64,000 bases of DNA. Source: Phymatolithon calcareum. Its lineage: Eukaryota > Rhodophyta > Florideophyceae > Hapalidiales. The notes below the pieces were generated by a model. It had not been told where the DNA came from. It saw only the letters and a program-made list of their open reading frames with translations, and did not search any database. The translations under genes were made by a program, and so were the position numbers. How positions within the stretch are numbered: position 1 is the first letter of the stretch; each line of letters begins with the position of its first letter. This document shows, piece after piece, positions 9,612 through 20,869 of this stretch. The stretch spans positions 806,001 to 870,000 of the forward strand of contig OZ345363.1 of NCBI GenBank assembly GCA_977006965.1, given 5' to 3'.

Positions 9612-11033
9612 TTATTCCTTGATTGTTTTGATGCGCTCGGCAAGTTCTTCAACGTCGTCAACCCTCTCAATTTTCTTGTCGTAATACTTCTCAAGATCAG
9701 CTAAGATGCGCTTCGACTTATCGTCGTACACAAAGTTAATTGCAATACCCTTTGCCCCGAAACGCCCGGTTCGCCCGATACGATGCAGATAGGTTTCCGG
9801 GTCTGCTTCCATTCCCGTGGCATCAGTGGGAAGGTCATAGTTGATGACTGCCGTGACGGTACGCACATCAACGCCACGGCTCAGTACATTTGTGGTGACT
9901 AATACACGAGTAGTACCCTCGCGGAATTCGTCGATAACACGGTCGCGTTCTTCAGGCGTCATGGCGCCTCCATACAATACAGACACCGTGTGGCCCTCAT
10001 CGCGCAAACGCTGCGTCAGGCCCTGTGCATCGCGTCGGGTGCGCACGAAAATAATGCTCTGTCCCAGTGTGAGCAGCTCATAAATCTCCGTGAGCATTTC
10101 GTATCTCGCTTGACTGGAAACTGTCTCAATATAATACTGCATAATCTTGTCCAGGGATAGCGTTTCTCGCTTAACCCAAATATGGTTGGCATTCGGCGCG
10201 AGTCGTTTCGCAAGCTCGCGCACGCTTTCCTCGTATGTCGCCGAGAAGAGGAGTACCTGAACATCACGCGGAAGCGTGCGTTTGATACGAATTGTCTGAT
10301 CACCCATACCCTGCGTTTTCACCATTTCATCGGCCTCGTCAAGGACGCACACTTTTACACGCCCAAGGTCCAGCTGCCTTCGTTTAACGAGATCCATAAT
10401 TTTTCCTGGTGTTCCAACAACAATGTGGCAGGGTGTCGCACGCGCACCGCCCCGCGCAGCGCGTGCTCGCTGCCGTTCTTCCTCGGTATCTTTCACGACG
10501 AGTTGCGTGGTCGCTTCGGTGAATTTGCCGATCATTTGCACAACATCCACAATCTGTCTAGCAAGCTCGCGCGTCGGCACGATGCAGATCGCCTGCGTCG
10601 CTGGGACGGACGAATCAACACGTGATAGCATGCCCAGAACAAAGCACGCGGTCTTTCCGGAACCGTTATGACCCTGTGCTATCAGGTTGCGGAAGGTTCC
10701 GTCCGCGGAGAGAATTAAGGGGAGAGAAGCGGCCTGGATCTTGGATGGCTTGTTGAATTTCATGTTATACACACCCTTAAGCAAATCTTCGGCGAGACCG
10801 ATTTCTTCAAACGTTGACGCCGACACGTACGGCGCGGTCGGGTCAGCCTGAGTAACTTCGACCCTAGCGGATTCGTCCCCAGGATCAATCCCGCTGTCTA
10901 GACCCTCCAGGCCGCCGTCGTCATCAGCCCAGTCCACCTCCTCCTCTGTCACTGGCACTCCATCTGGGGCACCAATCGGAACTGGCTCATCAGGGATTGC
11001 CGGAGCTGCGGTTGCAGTGCTTCCTTCGGCCAT
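9612..11033 (-). CDS. DBP5: DEAD-box RNA helicase Dbp5/DDX19 type
   Basis: 473 aa, intronless. An acidic N-terminal extension (residues 1-70) precedes a two-lobe helicase core. Motifs: Walker A GHNGSGKT (121-128), PTRELARQ (153-160), GTPGKI (207-212), DEAD (232-235), SAT (264-266), IIFVRTR (327-333), SRGVDV (385-390), HRIGRTGR (417-424). The length and the C-terminal pattern of a KRILADLEKYYDKKI-like helix are those of Dbp5/DDX19, the ATPase that remodels mRNPs at the cytoplasmic face of the nuclear pore. The orthology call rests on overall pattern, not on a search. Confidence 0.93.
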   Translation of the reverse strand: MAEGSTATAAPAIPDEPVPIGAPDGVPVTEEEVDWADDDGGLEGLDSGIDPGDESARVEVTQADPTAPYVSASTFEEIGLAEDLLKGVYNMKFNKPSKIQAASLPLILSADGTFRNLIAQGHNGSGKTACFVLGMLSRVDSSVPATQAICIVPTRELARQIVDVVQMIGKFTEATTQLVVKDTEEERQRARAARGGARATPCHIVVGTPGKIMDLVKRRQLDLGRVKVCVLDEADEMVKTQGMGDQTIRIKRTLPRDVQVLLFSATYEESVRELAKRLAPNANHIWVKRETLSLDKIMQYYIETVSSQARYEMLTEIYELLTLGQSIIFVRTRRDAQGLTQRLRDEGHTVSVLYGGAMTPEERDRVIDEFREGTTRVLVTTNVLSRGVDVRTVTAVINYDLPTDATGMEADPETYLHRIGRTGRFGAKGIAINFVYDDKSKRILADLEKYYDKKIERVDDVEELAERIKTIKE

Positions 11034-11700
11034 CGCAGGTCAATGTGTTGGCGGAGAGCGCACCGAGATTGTGGACAGGACGCGCTCGACGGGTCTACAA
11101 GTAAATGAAGCTTGAGATGTAGCTGTGGCTGTACAAGATTTGCAAATGTGACGTTAGCCACTTTTTGTCCAGGAAAATAACACCGGGGCAGCGCTGTCCC
11201 CATTTGGTGACCACGGTAGGGACCACTAGGTCATTAGATGTGTGTCCACGGGCCAGGGATACGTGTGGACCTATGATCTACAGTATTTGAAGGATGTATA
11301 TCCCGACAACGACTACACTGTTACACGTGCGAATTTTGGCAAAGTCAGAGCTGGCATACGTGTCCAAGCCCCAGCTGGAAGCTCGTCATTGTCATATGAG
11401 AGAGTATGAAGAAAATTTACAGTCGCGCTGTCGCTGCACGATTGCTCATTGGACTACCTGAGCTATGTCAAGAAGAAGAAATGTAGATTTAAAAAGTGGG
11501 CTGCATACAAGCTCAATGCGCAAAGGGAGTATTCAGGATTATAATTGGAGAGGAATACTTCTCTTCTTGGTCATTGTTTTTTGAACACTAGTGCCTATGT
11601 GACGGGATTTTTTCTTCAATTGAGGAGGACTTTTCCCTCAATTGAGGGAATGAGAATTATTTCATTTTGCAAGCGAAAGCTGCAAATTATCAGGCTCGAC
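11034..11700. other. Upstream region of DBP5, no gene seen
   Basis: Presumed DBP5 promoter followed by unrecognised DNA. TTCAATTGAGG and CCCTCAATTGAGGG near 11610-11650 form a short imperfect inverted repeat. Confidence 0.45.
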
Positions 11701-12319
11701 AAATGCATCACTTCAGGAATTCTTCTGTCTCTCGCGCTCGCTTGCTTCATTATTGACCTCTTACTAACTCCACTGTCTCCCGCAACGTCGTCAAGTGAAC
11801 TACATCGGCTCCCACCTCACTCCCAAGGCCTTGGTCACCGTCCGCAAATCTTTTCCGCGTGCCGTACCCCTCTTAGATGTGTTGCAACGTATACTGCGGT
11901 CTATGAAGATGGACCAAGAAACGGAATATGAATGCAAAAGACTTACTCGGGCCCTCACAGGGAGAGAAATTCGAATTAAGGAGATATTAGAAGGAGAGTA
12001 GCGAACACCTAATCCTACGATGTGGTGGACGTTCCGCCTCACGACGAAAATATATTGGCCGAGTGGGAAAAAAGACTGTAGAAGAGGTATGCCGTGAGAG
12101 ACCCCTAGCCGTACTCAAATTTCTGAACAATGAGATGCTGTTGCAAAACAGCTCTAGACGCTTACCATAAGTGTGAGCAATCTTTCCGCAATAAAGAAAG
12201 AAAGAAAGAAGGAGAGTAGAGAGATGAGTATCGAAAACAGCGAGAAGCTGCCCTGTTACTCAATTTGAGGCTTTGGGAGCTTTTAAAATAAATCAACTTA
12301 TATCCCCCAAATGCATCAC
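11701..12319 (+). mobile_element. Chimeric retro-insertion: kinase leader fused to alpha LINE 3' end
   Basis: AAATGCATCAC at 11701-11711 is repeated at 12309-12319 (11-bp TSD). Between them lie six extra bases, a 163-bp copy of the kinase leader (11718-11880), then the last part of an alpha LINE: a C-terminal coding tail (ECKRLTRALTGREIRIKEILEG) and 3' UTR ending AATAAATCAACTTATATCCCCC. A second, RNH LINE fragment was later inserted at 12002-12206. The alpha part matches the copies at 27.6-27.8, 34.4-34.9 and 58.6-59.2 kb. Confidence 0.85.
12002..12206 (+). mobile_element. 5'-truncated RNH LINE fragment, nested
   Basis: AGAAGGAGAGTAG at 11989-12001 recurs at 12207-12219. The insert encodes the last residues of the RNase H LINE protein (IGRVGKKTVEEVCRERPLAV) and ends in a (GAAA)n tail. 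The unoccupied version of the host site is seen in the alpha copy near 27.65 kb on the minus strand, which confirms the insertion boundaries. Confidence 0.9.
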
Positions 12320-14765
12320 GCTCATGGAAGTCTTGAACATGCTTAGTGAAACAGTTCCTACCAGTAGAAGCGCCACAAATATTTAGTGTTTCACGGTCAC
12401 GCCTATTACATGATGAGCGCAAGAGGGTCGTCGTCTTGAATTTCCCAACTCTACAGTTGTTTTGAACAGCACAAGTAGTCGTCATGACGTCTTCAGTCCT
12501 TCTTTTCTTTTTCTTGGGAGTTAAGTGGGTTCTAACACCGCTCCCGAATGCAAATGTACGTTCTGTAGCGACTAAACGGTGACGAGTAATGCGCGTGGCA
12601 AATGTGCTACCGATTGGTTGCTCGGGCAGCACTTGACAATACGTTCGGTGCGTCATGTGCTGCTGACCCTCTGGATGGGCACCTGAGAATAAAAGCTATC
12701 TAACAATCACGTAAATTGCAAGAAGATTTTGATGACCTCTATGAAATACAGTCGCACTTGTTGAAGATGCAGCATTATCGCACTTCTTCCGCTCGCCGAG
12801 TGCTGTATCTCTCAACAGTTCTCCGGCTAGTGACCTCCATCCCCATGCCAACGGGCTATGGACTCATCGACGCAAATGAAGTCTGGCGGAGGCAAAGTGC
12901 GCTTTCTGTGGTCAGATATGGAATCGACAGCATCTTGACGGAGCGACCAGCGGTGCTGCGCAGACTACATGTTTCACTTGGTTGCGCACTGAAAGAAATT
13001 CACTGGCGACATTCGGCGAATGGCAGCCCAGTCTTTGAAGAACAAGGAGCAGGGAGACAGTTCTTTGGCCTTGTTGTCCTCCAAAACTACTCTCGGCGCT
13101 GAGCTCAACCCTTGCCATGAGGACGAGTATTCCGAAGAACTCAGTCAGCTCTGTCACTGTAGTCTATTTTTGTCCACTTATTCTGAGCTTAGCGGACGCC
13201 CAAGAAGAAAACTTTTCGCAGGTGAACGTGGGGAAACATCTTCATGACGCAATCGTACTTCGTATGGAGACCAATACCGTCATTTTCGGATAAGAAACCT
13301 CCGGTTAGTGTGCGATGTCTCCAGAACTGAAAGGAAACTCAAACCCCAATCGGTCCTAAAGCTTGGCTCTAGTACCATGGCTCCCCATAAGCGAGAATAT
13401 TCGGCTCGCGGTCATGCGAGACTACATCAAGTTCCGCTTGCGATGCTTGGCCCCAAGAGCCGTTCAAGACGAAGGCGAGAGAACCCGGAAGAGGGCTTTT
13501 AGAGCTTCTGAAGGTTTTATCAAAGCTTTTATGTCCTTCGGAGGGGCTTCTGACTGCGACTGTGGAAGAAAAACTGGCGTTTCGCAGTGAAGATGGGCGG
13601 GGATGAGTACTGTAAGCAGTCTTGGGGGTACCGCGCTTTGCTGGTGTTGGCTCGGTTCAAGCTGGTGAGCTTCTGCAATGCCATCTTCAGTGTCCCCGGA
13701 CTTGACATTGAACATGATGACTGTCTTAAAGTTAGTCTTCTTCGGAGGATGCCGAACTATGACACATTTTACGCGAAGTGATATGCTCGCGCGACGATTG
13801 AGTTTTCCTCGAGTACCTCCTGAACTATACCACTCACACTTTTTCAATTGGAAAAGCTCCATATTGTCTGCAGCACTCTTCGAGACCGGTCACCGATGCT
13901 GCCTTTGTGTGTACGGATGTACCGGACACGCGGGACCGGACTTTCTCTCGTGGCATGGCAGGTCTGGTACTTCTGGGAGAGCACTATATTTTCGTTCCTA
14001 GCGTCGAACGAAGCCATTTTAAAGTAGTATTTGCGGTACGCCTCACGCACTATACAAGTCCAACTTTCCAATAATGGCGCGAATGATCCGTTCTGCGTTC
14101 TTTTTAATAACTTTTTTGAGCTTGTAAATCGCCCCTCAAACGAGGGGGTTCGGCACATAGACACTAGTGTTCCAATTAGCAGAAGGAGATTGGCGCAGTT
14201 ACCCATTCCTGAAGCTTGATTTCATATGCCGCTCTTTGCTTAAAAAATGTCTGGCAGATCTGTCCTCGAGGGTCTTTCTTGAGAATTCTGTACAAAAAAA
14301 CACTCCACATACAGCCGCGTTGGCCGTCCAATATTTTGTGGACGACTTGGTTGACGGGGTCACCAGGAAGACAGGTTGTGAGAGCCATTTGAGCTACTGT
14401 TATTCTATTGGCCTCCTGACGCAAACTTTATGAAAATAGGAAAAGCCTCCGAAGTTGTACAAAGTTTTCAATGTCACGTGAGTGTATCGCATTGAAAAAA
14501 TTTACCTTCCCGTGTCCCAGCATTGACGGTCAACGAGACCTTCGAAACACTTCCGGCTGTCGCTGTGTACATAGGCGGACCGCGAATGTGTACCGAGAAA
14601 TTGAATTGTCAAGAAGGTCCCTCTGGCGGAAAGATGTCCATTTTCTGAAGTTCACGCAATGGTTTTGAAAGAAGGACCACATGAGTTTAATCCAATTTTT
14701 TCTACTTTTGTGTGATTGAGAGCGGATATGCAGTTAATAAGCCACACGGCCATCAAGGATCTTCC
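12320..14765. other. Unrecognised region with weak frames
   Basis: Longest frames are 128 aa (+, 12716-13102), 132 aa (-, 13464-13862), 120 aa (-, 13844-14206) and 164 aa (-, 12162-12656, overlapping a LINE). None shows a motif I can name. It may be decayed mobile DNA. Confidence 0.4.
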
Positions 14766-15779
14766 CAGTTTAATTTTATTGAAATTAATTGCAATTTTAT
14801 ATTTATTGCACAGAGTTATTGCAATTGCAACTGTAATTGGAGCAGAGTTTCGAATTGCAGTTGTTTCTGGAGCATAGTTTCCAAATTGTAACTCAAATTT
14901 GAGCTGTGGAGTTTACTTTTATGTGGCTTACAGAATCGACAGGAAGCAAGGTTGCACCTGTGTGCATTCAATCAGTCGAAGTCACTCGACACACCGGGGT
15001 CCAGTTTGGGTGGCTCGTGATACACATATCAATTTTTGGTTTTCTGGCCGTTGGAGGGTAGACTTTGCTTGGCGCTCCTTATGGTTAATGGCATCGGAGG
15101 AGGCGTTACGAACCAGGGCAATGGCCACGATGCGCAGGGGTACGTCTATGTTCGGTGACACGTCATCACCGAAGCATCAAGAAGGATTCGAATCTCTCAA
15201 CGTTGAACAATTTGCCTAGTCAGCGTCGTCAGTTGAATGACGATATCTGCAGGAAAGAACAAAGTTTGAGAGATTTGTCATGTATTGTGAGGTGTTCTAA
15301 GGGAGAAACGCAAAAAGTCAATCAAGTGTGATCCTTGCCCCGCGCCGTCGCACAAGAGAGTTAGGTTTTAAACCTTAACTTAGGGTTCGGTTTGTTTTCC
15401 AGATTATATATAGAGCAGTTAGCCTTATGAACAGTAAATTTTGGCAGCTGAATGAGCCTCATGATCTTTGAGGCTATTCTCTTCCTCAAAATTAATAAGG
15501 CATATTGGAACGAACAGGACGTCAAGTCCGCGATGATCAAAATAGTTAGCGACCGTGTTCGAGAGCGACATAAAGGAGATGAGCACTACGAAGGATTAAG
15601 TGACCTTTAGATCGAAATGGTAAAACTGCGTTGCCCCTAATCTCTGTCGCAGAATCTTAATTGCAGTAGTTATTGCACGATGAACCTCAATTGCAATAAG
15701 TATTGCGCGAAGTATCTCAATTACAACTTCATTGCGAGCAAAAAATCCTACTGCTATTGCTTGCCTAATTGGTCCGCTG
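14766..15779 (+). mobile_element. Short hAT remnant with ATTGCAAT-rich ends
   Basis: Both flanks carry clusters of AATTGCAATT-type motifs like the subterminal regions of the full hAT copies at 27.9-30.5 and 35.1-37.7 kb. The left side contains AAATTAATTGCAATTTT, nearly the same as AATTTAATTGCAATTTTT of those copies. The right edge ends near AATTGGTCCGCTG, a weak match to their terminus. No TSD was found, so the boundaries are approximate. Confidence 0.45.
15452..15610 (+). pseudogene. hAT transposase C-terminal dimerisation tail
   Basis: The 52 residues FEAILFLKINKAYWNEQDVK and following align without gaps to FEAMLFLKVNRSYWDEQTVK at the end of the two large hAT transposases and end in a comparable acidic tail. 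A stop immediately upstream shows the rest of the gene is lost or shifted in frame. Confidence 0.8.
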
Positions 15780-18273
15780 GAAGCAATGACGAAAAATTGA
15801 ATTGGGACGAGCCCTGAGGACCACACACGAAGGAGTTCAAAGCACCTTAGTTTAGGTTTATTTTTACTGATTTTTATGATTATTTCTCAAGGACAACTGG
15901 AGGGGCTCTAACTTTTTGTAGACCGGAAGAAATTGCTAGAGTTTGAAGGGAAAACGGCATTTACGTTAAGGGGAGTGAAAATCATATACAGTGATGGCAA
16001 AGCCGACCGTCAGGACAATATTCGGCATGTACAAATTCAAGTGTACAAGACTAAATTTTTCCTGTGCTCTTTAAGACCTAGATTGTTTTAAGGTGTTCGA
16101 GTCTCAGCTGGTTGTGCAATTGTTCTATAAGAGCAACTGGCTGTAGGAAATAAATTTCTGTACGAACAAGAAGAATATTTTTTCAATATTTCTACATTTT
16201 AATGTTGAAATGGGCATCACTTGTGCATGCTTGAAAACATGTCTCGGCACTACAAATCGGCATGTTTTTGCGCTACTTTTGAAATTATTAACTATTGTTC
16301 TACGTTACACTTCATTCTTCTTGAGAAGAAAGAAACTCAAAGCAGAATATAACCAAGTTTCAGAGACCATCTGTCCGCCTTATGCCCGGTGTTAGAAATA
16401 GTGGTATTCAATCTTCATTGTGTGTATGCAGCCTTGATTGATGTTGTGAGCTCAGATTATGGATTTCAGACTCAGTATCAGAGATGTATGATAAAGCTTC
16501 CGCCTCTATTTTTGTATGGTAGGGCAATAGGCCTTAGGATTTGCAACGCAAATTTTGCGTTGCTCCCGAAGTAAATCTTGCGCTATGTTTATTCCTTGAG
16601 GTACAGCACATTTTGGGATATTTCGGGTATTTTTGAAAGTGGACCAAGCTCGTAACTTAATCTATGAAATACGATTATTTCAAGGTATAACTAAAACTGG
16701 TCGAGATTTGCGTTTAAATCCCATACCAGTTTTGTGGAGAATGTGTGCATAGGGCGGGTTTCAGGGCTACGGGGGAATGTAAAAACATTATTACCGCGTC
16801 AGATAGTAGCGGAGGAGGCCGAAATCTTGATTCACAGTGGGGATATGTGTTGATTTATTTTAAAAGCTCCCAAGGCCTCTCTTGAAGAGTAACAGGGCCG
16901 CTTTCGCACGATTTTCTAAGCTCACGTAGTTTGTCTGTTCAGTATATCCTTGATTCGTATTTCTCTCCCAACAAGTGCTCCAGTGAGTCGCTTACATTCA
17001 CAGTGTCTCAACAGCTGTAAACATAGCTTGGCAATGTCGTAGCACTAGTTTTCCATTCTCATCTAAATGTGCCCCACACAAAACGAATGTGATCGAAGAG
17101 AAGCACTGCTAAGATCGATCCCCTATTTCTTTTTACAAGTGTCTTCTTTTAGGAAGCAACGGTCCAGGGCTTCCATATCACCCGTTGCAATGTGACTGCA
17201 AGCGTGGTAACACGGCCCTAGATCAAGCTACAGTAGTTTAAATATTCCCTTGATTTTGTTCTTTGTGCCCTTTTTCATGCATTATCCCGTTATAAAGGGT
17301 TCTTGTTGCAGACATTTCTCAGCGCTGTCCATAATTTTGAGCAAATGTCATTTGCTCACTCCTGTGAACAACGCTGAAACGCAAGGTTTCGTGGAACCGG
17401 AGACATATTTCGCCACAGGAAGAACTTTGGAAGCATGGTTGGCAACCCGGTCCTAAGTTTCCCCGAAATCCGAACTGATCTTTAATCTGAATTGCAATTT
17501 AATAACGACTTGCATTGACTTCCCCTAAGACGCCGTTGTCCAATACACTGCAATGCAGGACGGGTTTCCAGTTCCGAAGCTGGAGATAAATGTCCTTGCT
17601 CGTCAGTCGAAAATGAATTCTACTCGAATTGTCCAGGGTGTCGAACGGAATGCATCGACCGTTAAACACTTACTGCCAAAATGGGAAGTCGTCTCATCTA
17701 GGCTGACTAATAAATAATATTATTTCAAGCTTGCGCAGAATGGTTTTTATTTCATCTCGTGGTTAAGGAACGCGAAATCTTGGAATCATGCACAGAATAA
17801 TTGAGAAGACTAAAATCGGGTATACTCTTCACTGGAACACGTTCACGAAAGACCGAAAGTATTCTCTGCCTAATTGCATATGCGGTCATGCGACTCTCCG
17901 TGTCATATACCTTTCCATTCTGGTGAAGTTCATTGCACCATCCCGGAAATACAATGCTTACGGCACGAAATTGGCGATCCTCCCCAAAGGACTCTGAAAC
18001 GGAACATTCGGGACCTCATTACGGATCAACGGCAGGGTATCAAGCATAGTAGGCCTAATCCGTGTTTAGGAGCACCTTTGGACGCCGTCTTTCTAAGGTA
18101 CCATATTTGGATATAGGCGGTTTTTTGCTGGGAAGCGTGAAGACACCATTTAAGACTGAAACCAGCAGACTGAGACCACGAATGTACAACCAAGCCACTA
18201 CACCTGCTCTACGCACATTCGAACTTCTTGAGCTTCCTCTACCTGTTTCCTCGATTTTCTCTTTTTTTTGACA
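15780..18273. other. Unrecognised, apart from a truncated LINE at 16.84 kb
   Basis: Only short frames. GDKCPCSSVENEFYSNCPGC near 17.58-17.64 kb is reminiscent of a LINE C-terminal zinc knuckle but is too short to assign. Confidence 0.4.
16830..17005 (-). mobile_element. 156-bp alpha LINE 3' end with TSD
   Basis: ATTCACAGTG at 16830-16839 is repeated at 16996-17005. The insert (16840-16995) reads on the minus strand as KRLTGALVGREIRIKDIL, a stop, then a 3' UTR ending AATAAATCAACACATATCCCC, the alpha terminus. Confidence 0.85.
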
Positions 18274-18930
18274 ATGGCGTCCGACGTTTCAAATATTTCC
18301 TTCGCTACATTGAGGGAAACAAGCCCGGACAAAATTGTATTTGACTCATTGGATTCTCTCCAAGACATGCTGTAAGATGTCAAAGCCGAACTACTTCCAG
18401 AGAATACCCTCCGATCCCGCAACGACATTATGGTCTTTTTTATTCAGCTATGAGACAGTTTAATCTCAGAAGAGTAGTTAATAGCTCGCGACGCCGTCTA
18501 CTCTCCAGAATCTGCACTGCAAAACCTCTTGGGCTCTCGTCTGTCGAAATTATAAACCTCGGGACCACAAATACTCCTGTTCTAATCTCGTTAATGGAGA
18601 AATGCTTGGAAGCTGACGAAACCCTCCAAACTCGATCGTTCCACACAGAAAATGGCATCGCGGCTGCAGCAGTGGCAATCTCTTGGAAGCTAAAAGCTAC
18701 AGAAGACGCTCTCACTGGCATGGCTAAAGAAGCAGGAGAAGAAGTCGGTTTAAATCGATCTCTATCTCTCACTCGAGCAGTACTGGACACAGGAGCGCCA
18801 TCTATGCCACTTGGTTCTCCTTCGAAAAGGGGGGGGGGGAAATTGTATGTTTTTATTTTACAAGCCCTCAACGCCGGTATTCACCAACAACAGAGCAGCT
18901 TGGGTCTCAGTAACTACCCTGTGTAACAAT
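18274..18930 (+). pseudogene. Degenerate gag-like or unknown protein
   Basis: From the ATG at 18274 the frame reads MASDVSNISFATLRETSPDK, meets TAA at 18373-18375, and continues as DVKAELLPENTLRSRNDI with further stops near 18452 and 18476. A second frame from 18450 stays open to 18926. Composition and layout suggest a decayed element-encoded structural protein, but the family is unknown. A G10 run lies near 18829. Confidence 0.4.
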
Positions 18931-19079
18931 TATGTTCCCAAATCACAATTGCTGCACTCATCTCCATCATCTCCAACTCTAGTATCCATCACTTGCTACG
19001 TTCTTCTTCTTCGCAGTAAAAATTGCCGAGTAGGGCAAACCTCCGCAGTCGGAGGTCTTCTCGGCGCGCTCGCATAACT

Positions 19080-19400
19080 TCCGGGGGGCTAATAAAGGGA
19101 AGCCCTCTCGGGGGACAACTTCTGTGGGCTCTTAACATCAGGGGGTGTGCTCTTCAACGAGAGCTCGCTCGGGGGGACAGCTACAGGTAGGCGCTCTTCA
19201 CCTTTCGGGGGGCCAACTTCGGGAGACTCTTCAACGAGGCCTCGCTCTCGCTCGCGGGGGGCAACTTGGAGGGTGGCGTTCGTCAACGGAGGCTCGCTCG
19301 GGGGGACAACTTCGGGGGGCCTTCAACGGAAACCCACGCGGGGGGACATCTTGCGCGGCTCCAAAAACGGAACCTCGCTCGGGGGGACAACTTCGGTGGG
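19080..19400 (+). repeat. G-rich degenerate minisatellite
   Basis: About seven imperfect units of roughly 40-60 bp, each containing CTCGCTCGGGGGGACAACTTCGG or a variant, followed by a CTTCAACGRR block. The repeated G5-G6 runs could form G-quadruplexes. Frames through it encode repetitive GG(T/D)(T/N)-type peptides. Confidence 0.75.
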
Positions 19401-19599
19401 GACTATCGGCGCGGGTTCCGGTTTCCGCGTCGGCGAAAACTCCTTCGAAAAGGGTGAAAACGCAGTATATCGGCGGTATCACACTAAGAGGGCCGATCAC
19501 AACCAATGTTGAAACTGACCATCGTTTTCTCGTGGGCGGCAGCGGTTCCGGGATGACTCTGCCGATCCAGCTAGGGGAGTATCCGGGGAACCATCCTCT

Positions 19600-20869
19600 G
19601 TAGCGCACCTCAGAGTCTCCAAAATCAAGGAATCCTCAATTACGTCATCACTTGTTCAGCGACAAGTGAATATCGAACACGCCGTGAAGAATCATAAGTG
19701 GCAGAAGCGTCCTACAGGAGAACCATATGCCAGCAAGGCAGAGGCGATGACGCGTTTCTGATTCATTCATTTTAAAATAATAGCGTTCCCTACAATGTAT
19801 CAGGCAATCGAGGAGTGTCCTTCGATGAAAGCGGCTTTGGGAAGGCTCTACGCCCTTCTTTATCTGGAAAGTCGCCCGGACATTCCAGATCCTTGGATAC
19901 GTAAGGAACTTCAAGATGGGAATAATATACCCCAACACCGCCAAGCTGTGTGATCTGCTGGGCGACATTTCAGCAGTTCTGCACTAAGACTCATCTTCTA
20001 TCGGTGCACTCAAGCGCGCAGTTGGAAGAATGGTGCGGGTATCCCATTCCAGGCGACAACTAGTCCCTGTTCTTGGATCGCTGTTCATTGTTTTAGAAAA
20101 CTTACGCAAGCGAAAACAGTCGTCACTCACCGTACTACGAGCTTCACGCAAGGAGATGTCACTCTTTTCATCGCTGTCTCCACTGGCTCAAATTTGTCTT
20201 CAAATGCCAACGTGGACAATTGTTAATGCTTTTGATGCGTCCCTTTTGGCAGGCGCCGTCGTGCTCTGCAGCGCGACCATTCAAGATATTGAAGCTATCA
20301 CGCACTCGTACAAAAAAGAAATCTCAGAAGGAAAATACGATACATTTCATGAAGGCGCCCCTGGATTAAAATCGATACTCTCAGACGTATACAAATCGAT
20401 CATTCAATGTTTTGTGCAGGCCAGGTCGTGGTCTATGGCATTTACACATGTATGGAAACTGGAGGGGCATATTAACTCCTTAGAGGCTTGCAAACGCAGT
20501 TCTATCAGCACAATGGGCGGTATCATTCGGAATTGTGGGACACAGGGTTTTAATGTTTTCAGACTCCCAGGTCGTCATAGGAGCGTTTTCGAATGGCTGT
20601 TCATAGTCTCACTCACTGTGTCTTCCGTCAAGAAAGTTTGCTGCTATTTCTCTAGCACACGATTTCGTGTTTGCTCTTTACCACTTTCCGCCATCAGTAA
20701 ATCCAGCTGACGGGCCATCGCGCACCCGTCAGAGAGGTCTCTGAATTCACAAAGGAAAACTTTGACGATTTTAAACCGGGTTTGACGGAACCGTCGTTAA
20801 GGCATTTCATGCCCTCGTCATTATCGACGACGAGGGCTCTCATTTGAGCTGCTACAGCGAGTACGCTCC
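19600..20869. other. Region with a 226-aa frame of unknown nature
   Basis: A plus-strand frame at 20030-20710 is open for 226 codons but shows no recognisable domain. It directly precedes the tyrosine-recombinase relic and could belong to the same element. A minus-strand 106-aa frame lies at 19648-19968. Confidence 0.3.

Noticed and set aside
17560-17650. CPC...NCPGC zinc-knuckle-like peptide
   Set aside because: Too short and without surrounding RT or RNase H homology to call a LINE end.
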